Source: Aquila chrysaetos chrysaetos
Lineage: Eukaryota > Chordata > Aves > Accipitriformes > Accipitridae
Reading direction: 5' to 3'
Length of the DNA stretch: 64,000 nucleotides
Assembly (NCBI RefSeq): GCF_900496995.4
Contig: NC_044019.1
Location: forward strand, 5,181,501-5,245,500
A model generated the notes under the pieces. The model was not told the DNA's origin and ran no database searches. It worked only from the letters and a program-made list of their open reading frames with translations. The position numbers were made by a program, and so were the translations under genes. Shown piece after piece: positions 29,002 through 42,900 of the stretch. The first letter of the stretch is position 1; every line of letters begins with the position of its first letter.

Positions 29002-32000
29002 CCCGCTGGCCTGGCCCCAGGCAGGGGACAAGGGGTGACCCCGGGGGGGGGGGGGGGGCAGAGCGGGGGACACACGGTGCTGCCCGGGCACGACCCCCGG
29101 GGGGGGGCCGGAGGGAGGGGGGTATATTTAACTGAAAAAATCTCCCACCCCCAAAAAACCCCCACCCAACCCACGGGTGGAAACGGGCATTTACTGGGGT
29201 GTACTTGGGATGGCCCCCAGGGGGGACACAGGGCTGAAACTGGGGTCTGTCCCCCCCCCCTCATCGCTCCAGTCCGGTTCCATCCCGGTCCCCAGGAGGG
29301 GATGGGGCAGGTCCTGGTGGGGAGGGGGCATTACCTGTGCTGAGTTTGTGAGGCCTCTACCTGCTGCTGTTTGGGACCAAGTCCTGGCCTGGAGGGGGGG
29401 GGCAGAGAAAGGCCTGGGCCATAGGATGGGCATTTGAGGCAATTTCAGCCATTTCAACTATTTTGATGCTAAATGCCCTGTAGAAATAGAGCAGATGAGG
29501 GTTTACTGGGTTTCTACCCCTCAACCCCTTTAGGACCAGTGTTCCAAAACCCACTCAAATGCACCCAAATTCACCTCACTTTAGCTGATATTCCAGGACC
29601 TCACCATCCCCCTGCAACCAGGCAGCCCCCAGCCCCCCCATATCCCCCCCAGACTGATCTGCTGAGGAGTTTAAGCCGGTAGGAAGACCCCCCCCCCAGG
29701 TTTCCATGGCTCGGATGGTGTGGATGACTTGACAAAACCTGGGGGAGGTGAGGACAGCTGGGGATGGGGGGGCTGCTGGGGCGGGGGGTGATTTGCCTTA
29801 TATCTCATTCAGAAATAGCTGCCCTGGCACTGGGGGCCAGATCCTGCACAGAGGGGTCAAGCAGCCACCTCCCAGCTGGGCCTGAAGGATGCAGGATGGG
29901 GCAGAATCTGGGGGTGCATCTGTATTGTGGGCCCCCCCATTTCATCCCAGCCCCAGGGCCATGCACTATGGGGCAGAGAGGGTCTCTGGGGGGGTCTACA
30001 CAGAGGAGAAAGAGGGATCGTGTAGGGCTCCTATGGTAACCCTATAGGGATCATGTCTGGGGGGGGGGGTACGGATGCATCTAGAGTTCTATAGGGACAG
30101 GGGATGGGGGCAGTCCCAGTCCCCTAATCTGCTGTGACTTTTGTCCCCCCAGTGCCCGCTCCGGGGGGGGAACAGATTGGTCCCAGCACAGGGCGGGTGA
30201 TGGAGGTCCCGGGGCCGAGGGGGGTGATGAGGGTTTGGGGATGGAGCAGGGACCCCAGGACTTTCCTCCACCGCTGCGTGCCCCCAGCCATCGGCCCCAG
30301 CGTTTCATGTTCACCACGGACCTTGATTTAACGTCACACAATTAAGGCACATGGTGAATGCCAAAGGGGGGGCTGGCCCGGGCTGGGGGGCGCGCGCTCG
30401 CCAAAGGAGGAGCGGGGAGATGCCAAAAAGCCTGAGCAGCAGCACCCTGCTGCCACGGGCCGGTAAGGGAACACGCTGCCGGACCCTCAGGGAGGAATGG
30501 GGCTGGGAGGGGGCTGGCACCCCCAGCCATCCTCTCCCCCCTCCCCCTGGATCCCTCCAGCCTCCCCATCTCCCCGCCAACTCTCTACAGCCCTGTTTGC
30601 GCTCCCCAAAGCCCACCGGCTGCCCCCGACTCCATCTAGTCCCACCCAAGACCATCAGGGCAGACCAGGACCCCCAAGCTGCCCCCCATCCTGACCCCCC
30701 CCAGCTCTGCCAGGGACTGGGATGCAAGCCCAGGAGAGGGGGTGCAGGCCCAGGGCACCTCCCAAATCCCCCCCCCCCCCAACCCACAGAGCGCCAAACC
30801 TGGACCCTTCCAATATTTTCTCTCTCCAGGAGCGGGTGCTGCTGCCTTCAGAGGTGCTGGAACTGATGGTGTGGGAAGGGGGAACACAGACAGAGGACAT
30901 TTTGGAGGAAGGGAGAAGCTGAAAGCCCTTAATGAGCCTTCATTAGCCGGGGAAGAGGAGAACAAGAACAACGATCGACCCAGCTCTTCTCCTGGCAAGT
31001 CAGGAGCAGCGGGGAAGCATCGGTCCCCATCCCACCACCCAGCCCCTCCGCACCCTGCACCGCCAGCTTCCCACCCGGCTGCTCCCCACAGCTCCCCACC
31101 GATGGGGGAAGAGACACGGTGACTGCTCCAGCATTTTTTTCAGCCAAACTTTGCCCAGATGGTTTTGCAGCCCCGGCATTCCCACTGAGCCGCTGTTTCT
31201 CCCGTGTTTCCAGCCGCCTCTGGCATACACCCTCCCACCTCGACTCCAAGCCCGGAGCAGCCACTGATGCCCCACGCTCCTGGGGGCCATGTTTCAGATG
31301 GAGGTTTTACCCACTGCAGCCCCTGGAGCTGAAGAAGGGCTGGATAAGTCACTCCTAGGAGGGAAAGCATCGCTGCCCCGGCCCACCTCAGCTGGCCTTT
31401 CCTGCAGCTCCAGGTTTATCCGTGTTTGTCCCAGCAAGATGCTTTTTGGGCTCTCGGGATTACAGCTCCCCCAGGACTAATCCAGGAACCCATTCATCAC
31501 CACAGGCTGCAGCAGAGCTGACATCTTCTCCCTCCGAGAATACTTTTTGCTGCTTTTCCTGCACAGAGCACAAGGAGACTCTACTTTTCCCCATGTCCTG
31601 CTCTCCCCTGCCAAGCAATTCGCCCAGGACCAGCGTCTCACCACCGAGGATTTGCTGCTGTCGGTGTCTCACCCAAGGCTCGTAGCTGCCAGCGTCCCTG
31701 CAGCCAGGCCAGCTCGGCGCTGAGCCCTGCATCTCTCCCAGGACCCACTCGCAGCCTCGGCAGCATGAAGCCACATTTGCTGCATCCTTGTCGTCCCATG
31801 GGCCCTGTGCGCCCCAACCACCCCGTTCCCCCCAGCAGCCTGGGGTACCCCCTGCCCTCTGGAGAGCAGCAAGGGCAGCGGAGACACCGAGCACCTGGAC
31901 GGATGTCCTCACAGGCAACATGCTCCTTTCTCATCCCAGATCTTCGCATTCCCATCCCTGGTACCCGAAACTCAGGGAGGGCAGGACCAGGTGCTGCATT

Positions 32001-35000
32001 CCATCCCCTCCCTGCCACCAAAGCAAGGCCTGGATGAAGGAACCAACGACAGCCGTTAAACACCCTGCAAGCCCCAAAAAGAGGGTCCAGCTGGGGGACA
32101 GACTGCGTCTTGCTGTTTGGCTCCCCACCAGACAGCCCCTGGGGTGGGAGGTGACCTGCAGGGCCGGGGCTGTCCCAGGGCAGCCGGGAGGGGAAGGGAC
32201 CAGTTGGTCAATAAAGGATCTCATCCGTAAATGCACAGGGACGCATGCCATCCCCCAAGCCAGCTCTGGGCACAACGCTAACTCCTCTGGGCTCTCGGCA
32301 CCCCTGCACCCCACTCATCTCCAGTGGTCCGAGGACACGGGTGCTCCCTCGTACGCATGGATGCAGCGGATCGGACTGGTCTCTCCCCTCTCCCAAGGCA
32401 TCCACCGGGCATCGGAAGAGCTGCAGGGCCCCCAGGAGCTGCACCCAACGGGGACTGTCAGAGCACCCAGGTCTGCAGAGCCGCCGTGGCTCCGTGGAGG
32501 GGTCCCTGCACCCCCCCCAGGCTCCAGCCCCTGCTCTGGCAGTGGGGGTGCAGCGCCCACCCTCCTCCTGGGGAAGGAGCTGAACTCCAGCCCAGCTGCA
32601 CGTTCGGCATCGCCCAAGCGGGAGCTGGATGCTCAGACCCCCCCTCAACTTCCCCTCGTCTGCCAGGGACGCTGGGCAGGGCAGAGATTTTGGGGTCCCT
32701 GCAGGACACGTTCGGTGACTTGAGGCCACAGAGGGAGGGCTGCAGCCATCGCACCAGGTTCCTCCATACCGCTCACAGCCTCTGCCCCGGCCCGGAGCCA
32801 CCACAGATACTTATTTTAAAAGTGTCTTGTCCTTCCCTGCAAGTACCACTGCCTCCCAGCCTTTGCAGTGCTCTGCAGCCCCAAAATGGCTCAGAGAGGC
32901 TGGGAGAGCATCGCACAGGGGTGCAGAGCAGCGCACAGCCACACAGAGCAGCACACAACCACGCACAGCTGTACACAGCCATACAAAACCACGCACGGCC
33001 GTGTACAGCCATTGCACGACGCTGCAGAGCGGTGCACAACCATGCACAGCAGTACATAACCACGCAGCACCAGCGGGATGCCAGCGTGGCTGTGCCACTG
33101 CACCCTCCCAGGCACTGCTGCTTGCACCCACTGCAGGGCTTTTTGCTTTCGCCTTTTGGATTTGAAGCCTTGAGGCTTATGGGGACGTCTGGCAATTTCC
33201 TTTTTCCAAGCAAATAAACCAGGAGCGGAGCGGCAGATGGTGCCAACAGCGAGAGCAGCGCTGGGTGCCCAACCACAGCACAGAAACCTGCCCTGCAAAC
33301 CCCCCTGCCTGGATTCTGCTGCCTTCAGGGCTCAGCTGAACTGTTCCCTTCCAGGGGGTCGGGGTGTTTGCAAACAGTTTGGAAAACCCCAAATGAGTCC
33401 CTGCACGGAGCCATTGTGCAAAAGCCAAGCTCAGGTTTATACAACTCCAGGAACCGCAGCTGCAAAGAGGCTTTTCTTTCGGTGGTACCCAGTAAGCGCA
33501 GCTCCTGGCTCCCATCCGTCCTTTGCTTCCCAGCCACCGCGTCCTAAAGCATCCCGGCCCCTGCACCCTGCTAGCGAGGGGATTTGGGCAGGGGAAATTC
33601 ACCTCCCTCTAAGCAGGGGAGAGCAGGACATCAGTAGGTAAAAATCCAGACAGGGATCCCTTTCCCCACACAGCCCAAGGAACCATTGGCAAATATTTTG
33701 CCCCTCTTCCCCCCCCCCCCCCCCCCCCAAGAAATAGCAGTAATAAATACCTTTTTGCTCTTACCTGTGCCACGCTCACAGGGAGATGGCCTTCAGTTAT
33801 AATTATGGAAGGGTTGGGTTTTTTTGCCTGTATCCTGAAGCCTGCCCTGCACAGACACACTGCAGCTGACTGAAAGTGAAGCCTCCTCAGACACACTAGG
33901 AAGTTTCCATTTTTGTCCCAGTTTAGACAAGAACAGGACCAGGTCCAGACTGAAGCAGTTCCCAGCTAGTCCTACCCTTCGAGCATCCTCAGAAGGGTCG
34001 GCAGAAGCAGCTACATCTAGGTCATGCATCAAATACCCACTTTTTTTCCCCCACATCCAAGCTACCCCTTTTTCTCAGGACTATTTCTACCCTCCAGGAC
34101 ATGCACTTGGCCTCTTCCTTTAAAAAAACAACCTCCTAATATTTTACATTACGCCCAATTTTGGTGTTATACCTTCCATTCCCCTCCAGAAGCCCCGCAG
34201 GTCTCCCAAACAGGAAAGGAGGAGCGCAGCCAGCCAGCAATGTAGAAAACTACCTATTTTTCTCTCCCCTCTCCGGTTTGGGGTGAAATGGGGCTGTTTC
34301 AGGTCCCTGGGCACGCTGGACTCCCATCCCCACACACAGCCCCGGAGGCAACTGGTTTCCATGGAAGTGATGCCAAGGTTGAAGGCGCTGCAGAATAAAT
34401 CCTGTGGAGAACATAGGCGACATGAGTGCGACATCCCAGAAATTCACCTGCTTTGCCTTAAAAGAGGAAAAAAAAAAAAAAAAAAAAAAAAGAGTATTTT
34501 AGCTCTCATGCAGCTAAACACAAGGGGAAATTCAAGCAGCAGCATGCAACGCCAGCGTGGGGCCATCCCAGGTTGGAGGACACAGATATGACCTGCGAAT
34601 AGTTTTTTTTTTTCCTTACGTAAAAATAATTGCAGGTACTACACCTGCATCTGAAGCCTTGGGGTTTTCAAATCACATCTTCCTGTTCCTCTCCCTTCTC
34701 TCTTGGGTCATTCCTTGAAGACCAAAATGGAGAACAGTGTCTGATCAACAGTGAAACCGAGCACGCAAACACCTGCCAGGCACGGCAGAAAAGCTGATTC
34801 TCTCAAAAGACAAATTGTTTAATTTGGGCTTTTAATCAAGTCAAGTTTCTGCCCTGATTTCCTCCAGCTTTGCAAATGACACAGGTTTTACACTCTCCCT
34901 CTGGAAACACAGGAGGACACCAGCAAGGAATTTAGGTTTTCAGTCAGCTCAGAGGTGAACAGAGAGGCCAAAGCTATCAAAGAACTGAAAGGACAGAAAT

Positions 35001-36005
35001 CCTTCCGGAGAAAACAAGTAAAATATCCCAATAAAATGCAAATGGCCACAAACTGCTTTTGACACCTGCAGAAACACCAGCCCAAACCCCCCCGCAGGAA
35101 GCAGCCCAAGTCCTCACCCGACACACACCGGGCTATCTGGAGCTGGGTTTTGTTTGTTTGCTTTTCAGAAGCAAGAATTAGTCCAAAAAAAAAAAAAAAA
35201 AATTAAGCATGCTTTTCAGTGAGTGCATACAAGGCTTGTGAGTATTCGCTGTCCTGCGCGGTGCAGGGACAGGGCAATGGGAAAGCAAGGCTCACCGCGC
35301 TAATTTTCCACCCAAGGTGAGAAGAGCAGAGCTGGCTGCTTCCAGATGTTTCCCAACTGTGATGTAATAATTGAGATATTTTCAATATAGCACAATTTTC
35401 CTTGACGACAACCCATTATCAACAATTAAAGCACTGTTACTGGCTCAGACAGTAGATTCATTTGTGGCTCTTTTATTCCCTCTGAACTGCCAAAACAAGA
35501 AAACCTGGATTTTTTTATTTCTTGACCACAAGCAGTTTTCCCAGGGGAGATAATTTGGGATGTGAGCAGGTGTCTGCATTTCACACACCTGAAGGAGCTG
35601 GATAATCCCCAACTTACCTGTGAAATGGGAGCGAGTCCTGAAGAGCGAGGCCAGCTGGGCACTGCCCCTCTCACCGTGGGGAGGGCTGGCTGGGGGCAAG
35701 CAGGGGCTCTGCCCGGTGCCAGACCACACCACTGGACATCTTCCCACATCAAGGAGCAAAACCAATCCCAATGTGCCAGGAAAAAGCCCCGGTACTGTGC
35801 CAGGACTGAGCTCGGGATGCCCAGAGACAGGTCACACCACCCTGCTTCAAACCCAGGGAAAAACCAGACTTCACTCATTATTTTACAGTATTAATATAGC
35901 AGCGAACCCCTGAGTTGCCATGCAGAGGGGAAACAATGAGGTGCACGTCCTTGCTACACCATGGAGCGGGCAAGCGCTGAAAAGGGAGCGGCAGACAACA
36001 GTGAT
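29002..36005. other. Intergenic between MsrA-like gene and YTHDF2, no gene recognised
   Basis: No exon I can assign. It contains AT-richer islands (29410-29600, 30295-30365), a short CAC/ACAGCC repeat (32925-33068), a C-run of about 20 (33711-33729), an A-run (34468-34492) and the shift to lower GC near 33.7-34 kb. OPRD1, the gene downstream of YTHDF2 in mammals, is not seen. Confidence 0.5.
32925..33068. repeat. Degenerate CACAACCAC/ACAGCC minisatellite
   Basis: Roughly 15- to 16-base words such as CACACAACCACGCACAGC and ATACAAAACCACGCAC repeated with variation. Confidence 0.65.
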
Positions 36006-36007
36006 GC

Positions 36008-36900
36008 TCAACAGGATCTCACGTTTATTATTGAGAAGTGATTAATGGTGAAAAGAAAGGCAACGCCCATTCCTCATTGGCTTAACAAGAAACTGAAGAA
36101 ACATATTCACTACACATTTTACAATATTTTTTTTTTTGTCCAAAATTCATTTTCCTGTAAACAAAACAAGTTTTTACCACTGTTCTCAGCTTTCAAAATC
36201 AAATTAATCCAGACTTAATCTGTAAATCTGTATAATGCACAAGAACAGAACATTTCTTAGGACTCCTAGTACTTGACTTTTGAGTAACAAAGGGTCAGAG
36301 AAAAATGAACCACCTTTAAGACACAACCTCGTGGACAATTTCTGTTCAATTCTTCTTAGGCCAAAACCCCAACTTCCTTGTAGAATTCCTCCTCTTCCAG
36401 GCCAGGGGGGGAGAAAGAAAAAAGTTACTCCACTTTCCATGGTGGATGTTACAACTCGGTGTTCCAAGTGCAAATGTCAAAACCAGGGGAAGGAGGCGCA
36501 AGGGGGTGGAAGGAAGGGAAGCGGCGGGGTTTAAAAATCAGAGAAAAAAAAAGGCATATGCCACTTACGGACTTTAAAATCCGAAAAAACATAGTAAAAA
36601 GACAAAAAACAAAGCTTATGCTCTGAAATCACAACCAAAGCCAAAAGAAAGGGGACAGTTTTTACCTATACTCTACCTAGAAGGGATTTTTTTTGTTGTT
36701 TTTGTTTTTTTAAGTCTATGTCTTGTGAAATTCCAATACTTTTTTTTTAAACTGCAAGTTTGTAAGAGTCTTTTTGAAGTCAATGAAATTAAAAAAAAAA
36801 AGTCCTAATTCTCTCTGGGATATTTTTGCTCTTTCTTTCTCTCTCTGAAAGATAGCTGGGATGCAATCTCTGCTGCAGTCTCTGTGGGAGGAATGGCCTT
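36008..36900 (-). other. YTHDF2: YTHDF2 3'UTR
   Basis: About 0.9 kb of AT-rich sequence between the stop and an AATAAA signal, with U-rich stretches on the transcript and no open frame. Length is similar to mammalian YTHDF2. Confidence 0.8.
36024..36029 (-). terminator. YTHDF2: YTHDF2 poly(A) signal AATAAA
   Basis: TTTATT on plus (AATAAA on the gene strand), followed within about 20 bases by a TG-containing stretch. Marks the expected transcript end near 36005-36010. Confidence 0.75.
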
Positions 36901-36924
36901 TTACTTGACACGGCCTTGGCGTTC
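36901..36924 (-). CDS. YTHDF2: YTHDF2 last coding exon
   Basis: After a TTTTGCAG acceptor, ERQGRVK and TAA (36903-36901). This seven-residue tail, 14.65 kb from exon 4, matches the ERQGRGK-type ending of mammalian YTHDF2. Confidence 0.93.
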   Translation of the reverse strand, partial: ERQGRVK

Positions 36925-39900
36925 CTGCAAAAGAAAAGAAAGGAACACGTTAGCCACGAGCAAATTTTATTCACTGCTTTCACACATCAGCATTTCAACA
37001 TGTGGATCTGCGATGGAAGCCTGTCCCATGCAAGCAAAGTCCGAGAAAGAACATTTCTGTTTGCAAAGGAGGTACTGTGACCGCGTATGGCTAACGTGAT
37101 GACGTATTACACCGCTTGGCTCTACCAGCTCATCAGGTCTCCCCTTAATGAGGGCCGTTGCTACCACAGCTCTGCTCCTCTTCCTCTCTCCTCGCTCACA
37201 GCAGCATGCTTCAGCAGAGTTACGGGCCCTCCCTGGGACAGACATCGCCAGGCTGCTCCAAGCCAGAGGTTTAACAGCATAAAGAGGAACAGGGGAAAAA
37301 AAAACCCTAACAACCAAGAAGGACAAACTGAGGAAAAATTGGTGAAAAAGAAGTGAGTCTAGGTCAGTGCTGAAGTTTGCAGCTGCAGTCAGTACAGGCT
37401 GGGAGTGGGGGTGACAAAGCTGCCCGCTCCTGGGCACGCACCTGCAGCACCCACAAGACATCTCAGCCATTGCCAGGCTGGAAACCAGCACCGGGGCAAA
37501 ACACAGCTCTGGGCTGGGGACCTGGGCAGCTTTGGGAACAGGACTTGGGAGTGCTGCAGGGATCAGGCAGAGCCTCTGCATCGGGGAAAAGGGAGGGGAA
37601 GCGAGGAACAAACGCCAGGGCCCACGACACAGCTCTGCCTGCATCCAGCTGCTGCCAGAGCAGGGCAGCCCGGCTCTCTGGGCACCATGGGTGCTGCACA
37701 GACCTTGCAGCCTCACCTGAATTCCCATGTGGGCATCAAAGTGGACTGCAGCTCAAACCTAGAGAGTACTGACTTCTGTCTCAGTCTGCAGGGACTGAAA
37801 CAGCCCACAGCTACCAGCAGAACACCTGATAACTCTGAAACCTACTGATGGGATCTCACTTGCTTTGTGAACCTGTTGGTTTTTGTTTCCCACTGAGTGC
37901 TGCTACCACCCCCTCGATGTTCACCCACATCTCTCCTCCAGCACTGAAGGAACACACTGTCCAGACAAACATTTGCGCCAAGCTCAACAGGCAGCACAGG
38001 ACCAAATACACCCAGGCATCAAGGGCTACTATATCCTCTCCTGTGCCAAGCACCACATGCCACAGTTTCTTCTCTGTTAAACCCAAACCCAGCAGCTTCG
38101 CACAGAAGTGGGTCTAGACTATCCCAAAGGGTTAAAAGATGCTGCCCAGCCCACGCTCAAAGTGCCATTTCCAGATCATATGACACCACCTCAAAAATAA
38201 AACCTGTCAACAGCTAAAGGGCTCTTGGCTGATGCTCCTCCCTGCCTCTTAACTGCATCTTCTCCAAGCACAGGCAAGTCCTTGCAGTCTCCTGTGTGAA
38301 GGGCACTACGGTGTTTTGGCTCTGGCTCCCACGCTCAGTGGTGGAGCAAGTTAATTGCCACCTAAGCCAGTCCTGAGAGATGCCAAGTCCATCCCACCTC
38401 CACGGCAAAGCAACACCTGCAGTAGGTGCCTGCTGGCAGAGCAAGACAATGTGGGTTCTCCTTTGCGTTAAGGTATGTCACTTAAAGAGAAGAGACACCG
38501 TTAGGGCTCTGAACCTGATATCTGGTTGTTTCAGCTCAGGATGCTTCCCTGCAAGCCTGCTACTCTGCCAGGGCCTGTGTTCCCCGACATCAGGGCAGCA
38601 GCAGAGCTGCCTGCCCACTTCGCCCTGCCCCACGTTAACTCGGTGATCAGAGGCACCTTCCCTTCCACCTCAGCGGCTCGCTGGCACAGGGAGCATGCAA
38701 CCTCTGCCAGAAGCATGTGGGTTGCTTGAAGAAACAATGTCCTCTGCCATCACTGCTAAATCCAGGGAGAGCTCATCTCCAAGAAGCTTCGATCCCAGGC
38801 TAACAGCATGTATAGCCATCTATTCTTAGAAACCTTCCCAAAAAGGGAGGCCTTGCATCCAGCTTGAAACAATACCCGAGGCTTTGGCAGCCCCTCAGCC
38901 ACATGCACATGGTGACCCAAGGAGGCTTCAGCTCGAACTGCTCTGCACGAGCTGGACAACAAAGCAAGCCCTATGTGATACCGTGCACAGATTGTCTTCT
39001 GGGGAGAGGCATTAGATGAAGGCACACATTCTCTTCAACAATATTTACCCCACATAAGTCAACTTAATTCTCCTCTTCTCCAGTATGTCTGCCCAAATCT
39101 GTTGCAGGTGCTATCGGTTGCTAAAAGCCACCATTACACAACAGCAAAAAAACCCTACCATGGTGGGAAGCAAAGCCAATCTTGAACGTGAAGTAACACA
39201 TGCGCTGCAGGGAAATCCACAAATCAAAAGGAAGGTGCCAAGCCCTGTTCCTTCTCTGCTGCCTGGCTCAGCAGCCAGCACGTTAAGTTAAACAAGGACA
39301 GATGGCAACGTGACGCATTCCTTCGGGAAGAAGCCGCAACTGCCTGAGCTAATGCCTCTGTCTTCCCGAACACAGACATGGGATCAGCCGGCTGCCAGGT
39401 TCAATCGCTCCCCCTCTCTGTCGGCAGCCACGGTCGGCGTCCTGGGCTGCCTGCAGATGGCGGCTGAGGGTCCTGCTGGGCATGTCGCCCCAGTAGCTGA
39501 CCAGATGGACCCCCAATAAGTCACTTCTCCTCCCCACTGTGAAGGTGAAGCTGCTCCCAAGGCCAGTGTATGGTTAACACATGGAGCAGGCAACAGGACC
39601 CAGCCTCAGTGCAGAAGTGACACTCCCCCCATCCCGCCTCAAAATCCCACTGTGCCAGAACTGAAGGCACCACCTCCAAAAGAGAGGCTAGAGCAGATGT
39701 CCCCAAGCTAGAGAGGGGTCCAGAGACATGCCTGAAGTGAATATCTTAATTTCAGGGTGGATTATAGCCCAATTTTTCTCAACCTAGTCTTCTGTTTAAA
39801 ACCTCCTGCTATTCAACCTCAAAACACCAGCACAGAACTACCCACTCCCCTCTGCAAACAGTATCCTAAGAAGCTTACCACAGAAAAATGCAGCATGACA

Positions 39901-42900
39901 TCCAACCACACCTGCTGTGGGCTCTCGAGAGGCTGATTTCAACACCTACCTTGGGCTGTCCTGCCCTGCTCTCCGCAAAGAGCCAGGCTTTAGGCACAAC
40001 CAAGCCTCCATCCACCCTGGGAGATGCTGAGGTGGCCAGCCAAGAGCTCTGCCCAGCTGAGCAGGCGCTGCTGAGGGCACTGCTGCCAGGGCTCAATGGC
40101 AGGGAAGGAACAGCTCTCTACTAATTTCAATATTGCTTTTCTTGCTCTTCTCTGGGAGATTCACAGCCACTCTCTTGCCATCTCCTCCTGGGAAATGGGG
40201 GCAGCCACGGCCTGAAGGATTTTTACACTGTCTAATCTGCCAGCCAAACTGCAGCAGATCCCATGAATGCATCTTGGTCCTTGGGGTGTTATGGAGTAAC
40301 AAGTGAGCAGTCAAATCATAGCAAAGAAGCAAACAGATCTACCAGAACACATAGCAAAGGTTAGCAGTGTTGCAAACATTCGTCTTTCCTGGCTCATCCT
40401 CCTCCAAAATCATGGCCTGTGGGATGGTGTAACCCACAGCTCACCCAGCTACAGGACAGCCCAGGAGAAGGCAGAACAGCATCTGCATGCACATGCTGGG
40501 CTTTGCTTTGGCGTGTAGTCCCTGGAGAGGAAAGAGATTCCATCAGAAGTGTTTTATTCTCTTTGGCTGTGCTTTCATTAGACCTGGGCTATGTCTTATT
40601 GATCCACGTGGGAGGAGCAAGAAAAAGACACCAGCTCAGACTCTCGTCTCCATCTATCAAACCGCTCAGCAACCAGAGGGGCAGGAGTGCGGCAGCACCA
40701 AAATGGCTGAAGTGCAAAGTGATACACCGATGACTAGAAAGACACATGCCATCGCTCAAATCAAGTGTTGACACCCACATATCACTGCGAGCGAGCTTCT
40801 GGGCTGGCGGTATTTAGAAGCACCAGGCTCAGACAAGGCAAGCGTGTGTAAGTAGGAGTCCTCTGTAATCATCCAGCTTAAGCCACTTCAGTCACATCAC
40901 TGCTGTCCCCAGGGGGGGCTGCAGCAATGTCACAAGTCAGGTCCTGATAATAGTAATGATAGGAGCTGGAAGAGAAGGCTGATGAGAGATTACATTACCT
41001 AGTCACACTGTGGGGAGCCAACAACAACAAAAGGCTCAAGGGTTTGGTACCAAGAAATGATGACAATAGGTGATAACGCTGCACATTTGTTCAGAAGCTC
41101 TTACCTTCATTAACAACAAACATTCCACCTCGGTACTCCTCTGGCAAAGGTAAGGATATTATTGCCACACTACAGATGGGGAAATAGAAGGCTATAATCA
41201 AAGGGAGGGCCTGGAGAAGAACCAAAAGCATGGCTCCCAGCTGTGCAGCACACAAACCACAGTTTATTTGGACCTGTCTGACCTGGAGCACAGCGTAGCA
41301 GCCTGAAGACATCAGGCAGGCCAGGAAGCAGTCTCAGTTTCAAACTGAAAAGGAACTACAAGCAAAAGACATCACTCACCCAGTAAGAGCCCTCAAAGGA
41401 ACAGCAGGAGATCACTTCATTAGAGCACAGTCTATGCTACCAGTATCATTCTCCAAAGGGCTGAGATCATCCGAGCAATCAAATACTAGCCTTAAGACAC
41501 GCACACACAACTTTCGCTCATCAGACACCTTGCTCAACAGCCCAACTCAGCCCACGACGCTTGCTGCAACGATGCGGCATTTTGCTGTTTGAATTCTCCT
41601 CCCAACCCCGCTGCCTGTCATGCACTGGATGCAACCCTAGCAAAGCAACACAGCAGGATTTCCATGTGCCCGTGTCTCTGAGGCAAACGTCTGACTTGCC
41701 TTAGAAATCAGGAGTTACAGTAGCCTGTTGCCTCAGACATACCCAGCACAGCCTTCCCAGCAGGATCAGCTCAATGCATGGTCACAGTCAGCACAAACAA
41801 TGGACGATGCATCACTTTATTATGCTCATCTGCTCTACAAACAGCCTCGAGTCCTAACTCATTTACAAACCAAATATGAGGTTTTCCTATTGTCAGCATT
41901 AGAAAGCCACCAAAGTTATAGAGAAAAGCTACATCCTAGTCTGCCTACAAAAGGGGATAAAAATCAGATACAGGGATCTGGTTATAGTCAGACACCTTCA
42001 TCCTACCTCCCGTTCACGTAACGGAGCTCACCACCAAGAACGAAGACAGGAGATATGCAAATAAAAGTGAATCCTTGTCAGAGCAGGAAAGACCTTTTGT
42101 TTTACAGATCAAAATTTAACAGAGCAAACCCAAATATCCACACAACCCCAAAAGGGGCAAACTCGCATTACTGAAAAAGCATGAGCCAAGCAGGGATGCA
42201 GCTGTGCCTGGTCAGCCCCTGCAGTTCAGACTTTGCCCCCAAAAATGCAGAAGGCAGCAGGAAGCAACACACTGCCACCACACTGAGCATCCATGGCTGG
42301 GCAGTTAGGAAGTTCTGATTTTCTCTTGAAACCCGAGCACACCGCAGCGTTGCTACACACCAGTCACCTCACCATTTAGTCAGAAGGATATGAAGTCACG
42401 GGGAATAAATAAGGAACAGCAAGATGCAATTCTTCAGGTACAGCTGTAAGCCAAAACATGCCTTAACATCAGGGAACTTAAAACACCACAGTGGCCACGT
42501 GCTTTACATCAGACATGGAATTTCCACGTCAGAGCAACTAGCTTGGGGCTAGGGGTAAGGAAGACACTAAGAGTGCCAGGACTTTCCCCCTGCAGTGGGT
42601 TTTGTACAAGTGAGGTGGTCCTAGCTGCCAGATACTGACAGGCATGCCACTGTTCTCTAGCATCTTTCAAGGCACCTTTAAAACTGATGCAACCAATTGC
42701 AAAGAAGGAACCTCTTCTTGCTTAGACATCACATTTGATTGCACGAATAAAGCAGCCCAATTCCCATAAACATTTATAACTACCCTCCCATAGAGAGCCT
42801 CGTCCCACAGGGAAAAACTTGTGCAGGAAATAGAACGGTGAAAAAAGCTAACAACATACATGAATATTTTGAGCAAAGAGCAACACAGAACAGCCTGGGA

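Noticed and set aside
28600-29343. 246-codon Pro/Ser/His-rich plus-strand frame
   Set aside because: Translation of the CCCATCC tract; purely compositional.
28000-36000. Search for OPRD1 downstream of YTHDF2
   Set aside because: No seven-transmembrane receptor signature (DRY, NPxxY) or opioid-receptor segment seen on either strand.
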